From Acidipila sp. EB88 (GTDB taxonomy: Bacteria; Acidobacteriota; Terriglobia; Terriglobales; Acidobacteriaceae): a stretch of DNA of 64,000 bases. The notes beneath the pieces were generated by a model that worked only from the letters and a program-made list of their open reading frames with translations, was not told where the DNA came from and searched no databases. The stretch spans positions 3,472,001-3,536,000 of the forward strand of contig NZ_QWEV01000005.1 in the NCBI RefSeq assembly GCF_003858395.1, read 5' to 3'. Shown here in pieces: positions 35,342 to 44,840 of the stretch. The position numbers were made by a program, and so were the translations under genes. The stretch's first letter is position 1; every line of letters begins with the position of its first letter.

Positions 35342-37870
35342 ATGCATGAAGAACTCTCAACCCGCAGCCTACGCGCTGCCCCCGGTGGTGCGTGCGGACT
35401 TCGTCGCACCCGTCGAACCCTACTGCTTGTCGCCTCCACAGCCTTGTTGAGCAGTGTTCCGCTCCAGGCCGCCCAGGTGCACGGCGTGGTGGTGGACCTG
35501 TTGAACCGGCCTATCGCCGGCGCCGTCGTCTCGCTGGTAGACAACGGCAAAATCGTGATTTCGGCACGGACCCGGACGGACGGCACGTATACGCTGTCCA
35601 CCTCGAATTCCGGACGCTTCTACGTGCTGGCGACGGGGAACAATTTTCGCCAGTTGGTGACCGAGAGCTTTTACGGCGGGAGCCTTGAGAGCGTCGAGCG
35701 CAACGTGACGTTGCAGCCGGACACCCTGCGCCAGTCGGTCGTGGTGAGCGCGACCGGGACGCCGGTGGCGCAGACGCAGCTGAGCGCGTCGGTGACGGAC
35801 CTGAAGCGCACCGACCTGCAGAGCTTTCTGAACGTGGCCGATGCCCTGCGGCAGGTGCCGGGTTTCAGCGTAGCGACCAGCGGAGAACGGGGCGGCGTGA
35901 CCTCGCTGTTCATCCGCGGCGGCAACTCCGACGACAACAAGATCCTGCTCGATGGCGTCCCGATGAACGATGTGGGCGGCACGTTTGACTTCGCCAATGT
36001 CGCGACGACCGGCATAGCCAGCGCCGAGGCGTACCGGGGCTCGGACAGCGTTGTTTACGGCACGGACGCCGGCGCCGGCGTGGTTGCGTTCACGACCCCG
36101 CGCGGGTCCACGCCGTTTCCGTCGCTGTTCTACGAGGGCGATGGCGGCAACTTCGGCACGTATCGCAACGAGGTGCAGCTCGGCGGCACGCGCAACAAGC
36201 TCGACTACTACGGGGCATTCAGCGACTACGCCACGGCAAATACGATCGAGCACAACGCGTACCACGATGTCACCTCGGTGACGAACCTGGGCTACGCGCT
36301 GACGACGGCGACCACCCTGCGGGGAACCGTCCGCAACAGCGACTCCAACACCGGCGCGGCCGGGCAATATGCATTTACCCGCACGCCGACCGATGAGAAG
36401 CAGGGCGACCAGAACCTGTTCATCAGCGCTACGCTCGCGCACACGTTCTCCGACGCCTGGCAGGCCTCGGCCACGTACGGACTGGCACGCAAGCGTGAGC
36501 GATTTCAGCAGTTCAGCGCGACCGGCACCCTGGACGCCGACGACGGCATTTACCTGGGGCAGAATGTCTCGGTCACGGGCGCGAACGGCTACATGGTGGC
36601 GGGTCAGACCATCACCAGCTACGTTGGATCCGAGCAGTATCGGACTGATCTTGCGTCGAACCGCGACAACCTCCATGCGCAGACCAGCTATACCTTTACA
36701 CCGCACCTCACGGGTGTAGCCGCCTTCCGCTACGAAGACGAGCGCGGCATGACGGACGATGTTTCCGCGTACCCGTTCTCGAAGACGCCGATCGAGCGGC
36801 AGAACTACGACTACACGCTGGCCCTGCAGGGCGACTTCAAGAACCGGCTCTTCTATACGCTGGGCGGCGGCGTGGAGAAAAATGGCCTGTTTGGCACGGT
36901 GGGTGCGCCGCACCTCGGCGCCTCGTACTACCTGGTGCGTCCGGGTGCGGGACTGCTCCATGGCACGCGGGTCAACTTCAATTTCAGCAAGGGATACAAG
37001 GAGCCGACGCTGGGTCAGCAGACCGGCTCGTTGCTGGCCTTTCTACAGGAGAATGGCGGCAGCACGCTGGTGAACCAGTACCAGGTGCAGCCGATCGGGG
37101 CAGCGCTTACCCGTTCCTACGACGGTGGCATCGAGCAGAGTGTGGCCAACGAGCGGGTGCTGCTCAAGGTCTCCTACTTCCACAACGAGTTTGGCAACCA
37201 GGTGGAGAGCGTGGGCGCGACCGCGGTGCCGCAGCTGCTCCCGAACCTCACCTCGGCCCAGCAGCTCGCACTCGAGGCATACCTCGAGGCAAACAATGCT
37301 TATGGCCTCGACCTGAACTCGCTCTCGTTCCGTGCGCAGGGCGTGGAGTCGGAGCTTTCGTACTCACCGCAGAAAAACCTGTTTGTGCGCGGTGGCTACA
37401 CCTACCTCGATGCAGTGGTGCAGCATTCGTTCTCGTCGGATGCGCTGGCGCCCTCGATCAACCCCGCATTCCCGACGGTCGCAATCGGCAACTACTCACC
37501 GCTGGTAGGCGCGCGCCCGTTCCGGCGGCCGCCGCATACCGGATTTGTGTCGCTCACCTATAGCGGCAGCAAGTGGAGCGGCGTGGCGAGCACCACCTTT
37601 GCCAGCCGGGCCGATGACACAACAGCGCTCGGTGGCGCGGATGCCAGCTTTGGCAACTCGCTGCTGCTGCCGAACCGAGACCTGGACTATGGCTATGCCA
37701 ACGTGAACGCGAGCGGTACGTACCAGGCGAGCACGCGCATCGGCATCTACACGCAGCTCGATAACCTGCTAAGCCAGCAGCACATCAGTCCCGTTGGCTA
37801 CCTGTCGACGCCAATGACCGCGCGTGGCGGCGTCCGCATCACGCTGGGGCGTGTAGTCAAGGGCGACTAG
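35342..37870 (+). CDS. TonB-dependent receptor under B12 riboswitch control (probable cobalamin/corrinoid receptor)
   Basis: 842 residues, ATG at 35342, 57 bases after the riboswitch. A signal peptide with a long basic leader (hydrophobic TLLLVASTALLSSVPLQA) is followed by a carboxypeptidase-regulatory-like domain (VHGVVVDLLNRPIAGAVVSL, about 46-130). The plug is clear (SFLNVADALRQVPGF; TSLFIRGGNSDDNKILLDG; YGTDAGAGVVAF), then a beta-barrel to the C-terminus. The barrel size is closer to BtuB-like receptors than to the Oar-like protein at 12.9 kb. The riboswitch argues that it imports cobalamin or another corrinoid across the outer membrane. No btuF/C/D genes are adjacent. Confidence 0.92.
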   Translation: MHEELSTRSLRAAPGGACGLRRTRRTLLLVASTALLSSVPLQAAQVHGVVVDLLNRPIAGAVVSLVDNGKIVISARTRTDGTYTLSTSNSGRFYVLATGNNFRQLVTESFYGGSLESVERNVTLQPDTLRQSVVVSATGTPVAQTQLSASVTDLKRTDLQSFLNVADALRQVPGFSVATSGERGGVTSLFIRGGNSDDNKILLDGVPMNDVGGTFDFANVATTGIASAEAYRGSDSVVYGTDAGAGVVAFTTPRGSTPFPSLFYEGDGGNFGTYRNEVQLGGTRNKLDYYGAFSDYATANTIEHNAYHDVTSVTNLGYALTTATTLRGTVRNSDSNTGAAGQYAFTRTPTDEKQGDQNLFISATLAHTFSDAWQASATYGLARKRERFQQFSATGTLDADDGIYLGQNVSVTGANGYMVAGQTITSYVGSEQYRTDLASNRDNLHAQTSYTFTPHLTGVAAFRYEDERGMTDDVSAYPFSKTPIERQNYDYTLALQGDFKNRLFYTLGGGVEKNGLFGTVGAPHLGASYYLVRPGAGLLHGTRVNFNFSKGYKEPTLGQQTGSLLAFLQENGGSTLVNQYQVQPIGAALTRSYDGGIEQSVANERVLLKVSYFHNEFGNQVESVGATAVPQLLPNLTSAQQLALEAYLEANNAYGLDLNSLSFRAQGVESELSYSPQKNLFVRGGYTYLDAVVQHSFSSDALAPSINPAFPTVAIGNYSPLVGARPFRRPPHTGFVSLTYSGSKWSGVASTTFASRADDTTALGGADASFGNSLLLPNRDLDYGYANVNASGTYQASTRIGIYTQLDNLLSQQHISPVGYLSTPMTARGGVRITLGRVVKGD

Positions 37871-37989
37871 CGGCTGAGAAGGGAAGCGGCCTCAATGGGC
37901 GGCTCTCAGCGTGGCTCCCAGCCAGACGCGGGAGCTGCCCGGGCGCCGCTTCTGCCGTTTGCCCCCGCACTGGTTGAAGCTATCGAGCC

Positions 37990-39651
37990 TCAGTAGTCGT
38001 GGTGCCTCAGGAACTCGCTCGCAAGGTTGTAGATGCCGTCCGCGATGAAGTTGAGGCTGAGGGTGCGGGCGAACATGCTGCCTGAAGCAAGGGCAGGCGC
38101 GCCGAGCTGCGGGTAGTAGACCTCTTTCGCCAATACCGCCGCCCCGACGGTGCCGCCCAGCACCGGCAGGTTGAGCGTGCGCGTGCCCGCATCGGTATGG
38201 CCGATCACGATGCTGGTAAAGGCGTGCGCCAGCCGCTGACCCGCCGGGTGGTCCGAGCCGAGCGGGATGTAGCGGGGATCCATGCCGAAGATCTCCGGAA
38301 CGAGCAGGTTCTGCAGGATGAGCTGACTTTCCACCTCGGAGAAGCCGCCGATCAGGCGACGCCCATGGTAGCGGAGTGTGTCTTCGAGGTTGTCCTTCCA
38401 GAGCAGCGTGGCCTCGCCCCAGTTGTCATAGGCCTCTTGGTAGGTCGGGTAGATTCCCCAGGTGGACGGGTCGCCGGTAGGTTCCTTGGGCCGGTCGTAC
38501 ACGGGAGGAATGGCGGCGATCAGCCCGGCCGTGACGATGCTGCGCAGGCCGTAGGTGCTGTGCGCCCAGTAGACAACCTTGCCGCCGGCCGAGAGCGGGT
38601 AGTAAGAGTCCTCGGTGGCGCGGCCGTGGAGCTCAAAGTAGGACGCATCCGGCTCGCGCGCAGCCCGGATCAACTCGTGCGCGGTGTTGGTGGCGAGATC
38701 GCCCAGCAGGCTGTAGCCCACGTAATGCATGACAAAATGGCCGGAGTTGAGCTCGGGAGCGCTGAACGCATCTGCGAAGACGCTCTTGCCGATAAAGGCG
38801 GCGCCGACTGTGCCACCGAGCTTGGAGTAGTTGGGCGCCATGTCGCCATGGTCGTTGCGCGTGACCACAATGGACTCCAACGCATTCCACATCCTCTGGC
38901 TGAGATCGGAGTTGATCGGCGCAGGCAGGTAGCGGGCCTCCTGATGCAGGGCGACGGGTAGCACCAGGTTGCTGAGCAGGTCGCGGGTTTCAGCAGTGCC
39001 GAGCCCCACGGCGGCGCGCCGGCCACGGTAGCGCAGGATCGCCTCGGTGTCATGGCCCCAGTCCGTGATTTCATCGTTGTACAGCTGCAACGCCTCCTCG
39101 TACTGGCCACCGGAAAGGCCATCCGGGTGAGGATAGAGCGGAGGGTCCGGGATCTCCGGCACCCCGGCGACTGCGAGCGCTTCGAGCAGGTTCCGGACCG
39201 AGTAGGTGCTGTGCAGGTAGTACGAGAGCTTGCCGGGGAGCCTGGAGCGGCCGGCAGCGGGCGTGATGCGGAAGTTGCGCGGCACGTGGAAAGGCTGCGC
39301 ATCCGGGGCCGGTGACGTTTGCGACTGCTGCACCGGTTGCGGGGCGTCAGGCAAAGCATCGACAGGAAGGGAGTGATCAACCAGGGCAACGGCGAGCGCG
39401 GGCTCAGCGGCAGGCGAGGACGGGATCGCTGGAGTAGCAGGATTGGCGGCCGGTACTGGCTGACCGGGGGCAACTGCAGTCGCAGGGGCGGATGTTTCGT
39501 GCTCGGCAGGTATGGATGTGCCTGCTGCGTATGAACAGGTCGCTACCAGCGCCATCGCCGATACGATTGCTGGACGGAGCAGGGATGCGACAGGACTGGA
39601 GGCAGCAGAGAAGAGTGAGATCACAGGCAGCGCATTTCCTAAGCCAAGCAT
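37990..39651 (-). CDS. Secreted protein with two tandem copies of an unknown ~190-residue domain
   Basis: 553 residues. The N-terminus has a hydrophobic segment (PAIVSAMALVATCSYAAG, about 28-45) that could be a signal peptide after a long leader, then an alanine/proline-rich linker to about residue 135. Copy 1 (about 139-329) and copy 2 (about 356-550) are homologous with a constant offset of 220 residues: RYRGRR (207) and RYHGRR (427), ARYLP (239) and PRYIP (459), LGGTVGAA (278 and 498), also YLHSTYS against WAHSTYG. I do not recognise the domain. An envelope location is likely. Convergent with the B12 receptor, and separated from groEL by a terminator and about 190 bases. Confidence 0.8.
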   Translation of the reverse strand: MLGLGNALPVISLFSAASSPVASLLRPAIVSAMALVATCSYAAGTSIPAEHETSAPATAVAPGQPVPAANPATPAIPSSPAAEPALAVALVDHSLPVDALPDAPQPVQQSQTSPAPDAQPFHVPRNFRITPAAGRSRLPGKLSYYLHSTYSVRNLLEALAVAGVPEIPDPPLYPHPDGLSGGQYEEALQLYNDEITDWGHDTEAILRYRGRRAAVGLGTAETRDLLSNLVLPVALHQEARYLPAPINSDLSQRMWNALESIVVTRNDHGDMAPNYSKLGGTVGAAFIGKSVFADAFSAPELNSGHFVMHYVGYSLLGDLATNTAHELIRAAREPDASYFELHGRATEDSYYPLSAGGKVVYWAHSTYGLRSIVTAGLIAAIPPVYDRPKEPTGDPSTWGIYPTYQEAYDNWGEATLLWKDNLEDTLRYHGRRLIGGFSEVESQLILQNLLVPEIFGMDPRYIPLGSDHPAGQRLAHAFTSIVIGHTDAGTRTLNLPVLGGTVGAAVLAKEVYYPQLGAPALASGSMFARTLSLNFIADGIYNLASEFLRHHDY

Positions 39652-39764
39652 ACCGAAATTACTTCGATTGTTAGTAACTAGCAGGTCAATGCAAGGTTAC
39701 CGATAGGGCATCTGGCGAGGAGAGCGGGTGCTCAGGCGGGACCAAAGAGAGGCATTGCGTAACA

Positions 39765-39800
39765 ACAGAAAAGGCCCTGCCGAAGCAGGACCTTTCTGTT
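39765..39800 (-). terminator. Rho-independent terminator of groEL
   Basis: On the minus strand ACAGAAAGGTCCTGC, loop TTCG, then GCAGGGCCTTTTCTGT and TTGTT: a long hairpin with a TTTT run inside its 3' arm, 36 bases after the groEL stop codon. Confidence 0.8.
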
Positions 39801-39836
39801 GCCAGCGGCTCCATGAGCCCGGTGGCGGGGTGGGTC

Positions 39837-41513
<1,677 letters not shown>

Positions 41514-41607
41514 TTATCTCCTAAAACTGTGTGGATCAAAGTGGTTTATTTTGAAACATTTGCCGGTTGAGCCGACAGAAAACAGTCGCCGGTTGACGAC
41601 GCAAAAA

Positions 41608-41919
41608 CTACTTGTTGAGGATGCCCAGAACTTCTTCTTCACGCATGATCAGGAACTCTTCGCCATCGATCTTGATCTCGGTGCCGGAGTACTTGCCGAA
41701 CAGAACGCGGTCGCCTGCCTTGACGTCGAGGGGGAAGGTCTTGCCTTCGTCGTTGGACTTACCCTTGCCGACGGAGATGACTTCGCCTTCCTGGGGCTTT
41801 TCCTTGGCAGTGTCGGGGATGATGATGCCGCCACGGATGGACTCGCCTTCTTCAACGCGGCGAAGCAGGATGCGGTCATGCAGGGGGGTAAAGGTGGTCG
41901 CGACTGTGCTGGTTGCCAT
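41608..41919 (-). CDS. groES: Co-chaperonin GroES (10 kDa)
   Basis: 103 residues from the ATG at 41919, preceded by AAGGAG nine bases upstream. It has [14 protein letters not shown], then [19 protein letters not shown] (the mobile loop that contacts GroEL), [20 protein letters not shown] and a hydrophobic end. Caps the GroEL ring. First gene of the groES-groEL operon, downstream of a promoter with a CIRCE-like operator. Confidence 0.97.
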   Translation of the reverse strand: MATSTVATTFTPLHDRILLRRVEEGESIRGGIIIPDTAKEKPQEGEVISVGKGKSNDEGKTFPLDVKAGDRVLFGKYSGTEIKIDGEEFLIMREEEVLGILNK

Positions 41920-42015
41920 GGGTCTTCTCTCCTTGAGAAACATGCAGCGCTGAACGCCACATGGTGATGCTGAAGCAGGGGCTTTGTCTCGACTGGCAGC
42001 CCGAGTGAAGCGCTG

Positions 42016-42042
42016 CTAGCAGAGTCAGCCTTCGATTGCTAA
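42016..42042 (-). promoter_or_regulatory. CIRCE-like operator (HrcA site)
   Basis: On the minus strand TTAGCAATC, nine spacer bases, then CTCTGCTAG. The CIRCE consensus is TTAGCACTC-N9-GAGTGCTAA; the left half matches 8 of 9 and the right half 5 of 9, with exact spacing. Its left edge overlaps the -10 box of the groES promoter, the normal place for this operator. The weak right half lowers certainty. Confidence 0.6.
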
Positions 42043-42070
42043 GGTAGCTTGGGCATGGAGCGGCTGTCAA
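42041..42070 (-). promoter_or_regulatory. groES-groEL promoter
   Basis: A perfect -35 box TTGACA (42065-42070, minus strand) and a -10-like TACCTT (42041-42046) are 18 bases apart, about 120 bases upstream of groES. The -10 overlaps the CIRCE-like dyad. Confidence 0.6.
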
Positions 42071-42672
42071 GCTAGGAAAACGACGATGCGCAGGGAAGAT
42101 GAGTGGAGACGACTCAGATGTCGGGCGCCGGGTCTGAGTGGCAGGTAAGGACGAGTGGCGTAATGCCTTCGGATCCTCGCGCAATGCTGCTTAAGGAGCG
42201 CTCTGAGCACTTTTCGGGTGTTTTTTGCTGCCATTCTGGAGCGACAATTGCGTGGTTTTCGTGCGAAGCGAAATTCAAAATACATATCTATGCAGGATGG
42301 TGCATACATATACAGTGGCCGATGACCAAAGTACCGCGTGCACAGAGTTTCGCAACTTCTGCAGGGGTTGACTTGGCGGGGCGGAAACAACCGCGTCCGT
42401 CGCGAGTGTCCCGAAATGGAACTTGGCACCGGAAACTCGCCGGCGGGTTGTGGAGAGCGGAGCACTTGCCCGTAGTGAGGCGGAAATTCTAGGGTGTCGG
42501 AGGGGCTGGCCGGCGGGTAGCCGATGGTTTAAGGGATGAAGGGAATGTGGGGCGCAGGTCGCGAAACCGGGAGAGTCGCGGGCAGGTAAGCGGGTGACGG
42601 GGCAGCACAGGTGCGAGATAGCAGATGTTAGTAGGAGTTGCTGCCTGAGATAGAAAGCAGCGGTCCCGCAGG
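42071..42672. other. Gene-free region with an AT-rich dyad
   Basis: About 600 bases between the groES promoter and the 3' end of the hybrid kinase gene. The only clear structure is an AT-rich inverted repeat at 42281-42314 (core TATGCA-GGATGG-TGCATA, flanks partly matching). No frame is convincing as a gene. Confidence 0.5.
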
Positions 42673-44412
42673 TCAGCTGAGCGTCGGGAGATTGCCGGAG
42701 TTGGCAGATTCATCCATGGCGGCAGCGAGTGGGAAGAAGAGGCGGAACACGGTGCCGGAGGTGGGGCCCTGCCGGGTGCGGACCTGTACCCGTCCGTGAT
42801 GCTTGGCGATGATCTCCTGCGAGACCCAGAGGCCGAGGCCGGTGCCGGTGATGCCCTTGGTGGAGAAGAAGGGCTCGTAGAGTCGCCGCAGCGTTTCGGC
42901 ATTCATGCCGCCGCCGGAGTCGGAGACCAGCAGCACAACGCCATCTAAACCGTCCGGCACGCCGTTGCCGTTCCGCGGCAGAGAGGCTTCCGGCAAAGCC
43001 CCGGGCGGCGCAAGCTGGGCGTCACGGATTGCCTTGATACCGCGCAGGCGGCGCGGGCGGGCGCGCAGGGTCAGGACGCGCGGCTCTTCGCAGACCGACA
43101 TGGCATCCACCGCGTTGCCGATGAAGTTGGCGAGCACCTGGCGGATCTCGCCGTCGAGCGCGAGGATCGATGGAACGTCGCGATAGTCGCGGTTGACCTG
43201 GATGCTGTGGTCGCGGATGCGCCCCTCGTAGAGAGTGAGCACGGAGTCGATGAGGTCGCCGATGTCGGTCTTCGCCGGGCGCGAGCTTTGGCGGTAGAAG
43301 CGCAGGGTCTGGGTGGTGATGTGGGTGACGCGATCGAGCTCCTGCCGGGCCATCTGGAGGAAGGTGCGCTGCTGGCTTTCGAGCGTGCTCTGCTCCAGCA
43401 GGTAGAGACAGTTGGTGATGGCTTCGAGTGGGTTGTTGATCTCGTGCGCAATGGAAGCGGCGAGGCGGCCGGCGGCGGCCAGCTTCTCGGTCCGGCGCAG
43501 AAGCTCCTCGCTTCGCTTCTGCTTGGTGAGGTCGATCAGGAAGATGGCAAGCTGCACCTTGTCAGCGGTCTCTTCCTGGTTCAGGATGGCGCCGCCGAGC
43601 AGGACGGGCAGAGGGGTGCCGTCGAGATGCGAGCATTGCATCTCCCAGGTCACGCCGGGCTCCTTGCTGACGCGCGCGTAGAGGGTCTCGGCGACTTGGC
43701 GATTGGGCGAAACGCCTTCGGTGGCGGGGCTGAAGGTATCGCCATTGTGCTGACATTCCAGAACCCGGTCGAGCAGCAACACCTCGTGATCCGGGTTGCT
43801 GCGGGAGAGCCCGAGCAGGCGTTCACTGCCACCGTTGTAGTAGGTGATGCGGCCGTCGAGATCTGCGATCAGGAGTGCGAGCGGAGAGGCTTCAACGAGG
43901 CGGTGAAACCGCTCCTCGCTGGAGCGGAGTGCGCGCTCGGTGACGCGCTTGTGCTGGCGGCTGGCGGCCTCGGCGAGTTCGCGCTCGATGGCCGGTCCAA
44001 GCCGGGTGAGGTTCTGCTTGGAGACGTAATCATGCGCACCGGCCCGCATGGCGGCCACCGCCGTGGCCTCGCTGATCGCCCCGGACATCATGATGAAGGG
44101 GATGTCCTGGTCGGTCATCTTGAGCATGGCCAGGGCTTCCGGAGCGGAAAACAGCGGCAGGGTGTAGTCGGCAAGCACGCAGTCCCAGGGCTGGGCCAGG
44201 GCGGCGAGCATCTTCTCTGAGGTTTCGACGCGATGCATTTCCGGCGCGAAGCCGGCTTTGCTCAGATGGCGCTTGAGCAGCATGGCATCGTCCTCGTTGT
44301 CCTCGACAAGCAGAACGCGGAGGGGGCGCGGGGCCTGCATGGCAGCTGCAAGCGTCACGCGTTCGCGCGCGTTCGGAGGAACAGCCGGACCTAGTGAGCG
44401 AGAGGCGGACAT
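42673..44412 (-). CDS. Hybrid sensor histidine kinase (receiver-PAS-HisKA-HATPase)
   Basis: 579 residues, no signal peptide or membrane segment. An N-terminal receiver (LRVLLVEDNEDDAMLLKRHL, phospho-Asp in CVLADYTLPL) precedes a PAS domain (FHRLVEASPLALLIADLDG). The kinase core has the phospho-accepting His in ASIAHEINNPLEAITNCLYL, the N box (NFIGNAVDAM), and the G boxes (DSGGGMN; TGLGLWVS). A receiver placed ahead of PAS and kinase is typical of soluble phosphorelay proteins fed by an upstream kinase. Its start overlaps the end of the receiver gene by 22 bases, so the three genes 46.8-42.7 kb form an operon. Confidence 0.9.
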   Translation of the reverse strand: MSASRSLGPAVPPNARERVTLAAAMQAPRPLRVLLVEDNEDDAMLLKRHLSKAGFAPEMHRVETSEKMLAALAQPWDCVLADYTLPLFSAPEALAMLKMTDQDIPFIMMSGAISEATAVAAMRAGAHDYVSKQNLTRLGPAIERELAEAASRQHKRVTERALRSSEERFHRLVEASPLALLIADLDGRITYYNGGSERLLGLSRSNPDHEVLLLDRVLECQHNGDTFSPATEGVSPNRQVAETLYARVSKEPGVTWEMQCSHLDGTPLPVLLGGAILNQEETADKVQLAIFLIDLTKQKRSEELLRRTEKLAAAGRLAASIAHEINNPLEAITNCLYLLEQSTLESQQRTFLQMARQELDRVTHITTQTLRFYRQSSRPAKTDIGDLIDSVLTLYEGRIRDHSIQVNRDYRDVPSILALDGEIRQVLANFIGNAVDAMSVCEEPRVLTLRARPRRLRGIKAIRDAQLAPPGALPEASLPRNGNGVPDGLDGVVLLVSDSGGGMNAETLRRLYEPFFSTKGITGTGLGLWVSQEIIAKHHGRVQVRTRQGPTSGTVFRLFFPLAAAMDESANSGNLPTLS

Positions 44413-44834
44413 TCGTTCAACACCAGCCAGTACATGCCAAGCTGATTGGCCGTTTCGGTGAAGTCGGAAAAGTTGACGGGCTTGCGGATGTAGCTGTTGA
44501 CGCCCAGCTTGTAGGAGCGGAGGATGTCGCGCTCTTCATCCGACGAGGTGAGCACGACCACGGGCAGCATGCGGGTGCGTTCGTTTTCGCGGATGCGCCG
44601 CAGCACCTCGAGGCCATCGACCTTGGGCAGCTTGAGGTCGAGCAGGATGAGTTGCGGCAGTGACGACACAGCGGCATTGTCCTTGTCGAAGAGCATCGCG
44701 AGGGCTTCTTCGCCGTCGCGTGCGACGCGAACGTCGTTGGCAACGTTGGACCTGCGCAGCGCACGGATGGTGAGGAGCTCGTGGTCTGGGTCATCTTCCA
44801 CCAGCAGGATTGAACGGGTACCGGTCGCGATCAT
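44391..44834 (-). CDS. Response regulator, single receiver domain (Rcp1-like)
   Basis: 147 residues. Acidic pocket in LLVEDDPDHELLTIRAL, phospho-Asp in LILLDLKLPKVDGLEVL, the conserved Thr/Ser in VVLTSSDEE and Lys in YIRKPVNFSDF. No output domain. The YxRKPVxFxxF end and ordering beside a phytochrome-style kinase resemble cyanobacterial Rcp1-type regulators. It starts seven bases after the upstream kinase stop and probably relays phosphate between the CHASE3 kinase and the hybrid kinase downstream. Confidence 0.92.
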   Translation of the reverse strand: MIATGTRSILLVEDDPDHELLTIRALRRSNVANDVRVARDGEEALAMLFDKDNAAVSSLPQLILLDLKLPKVDGLEVLRRIRENERTRMLPVVVLTSSDEERDILRSYKLGVNSYIRKPVNFSDFTETANQLGMYWLVLNECPPLAH

Positions 44835-44840
44835 AGAGTC

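Noticed and set aside
42103..42492. 129-codon plus-strand frame in the gap between groES and the hybrid kinase
   Set aside because: No ribosome site, no protein-like composition, and it spans the AT-rich dyad.
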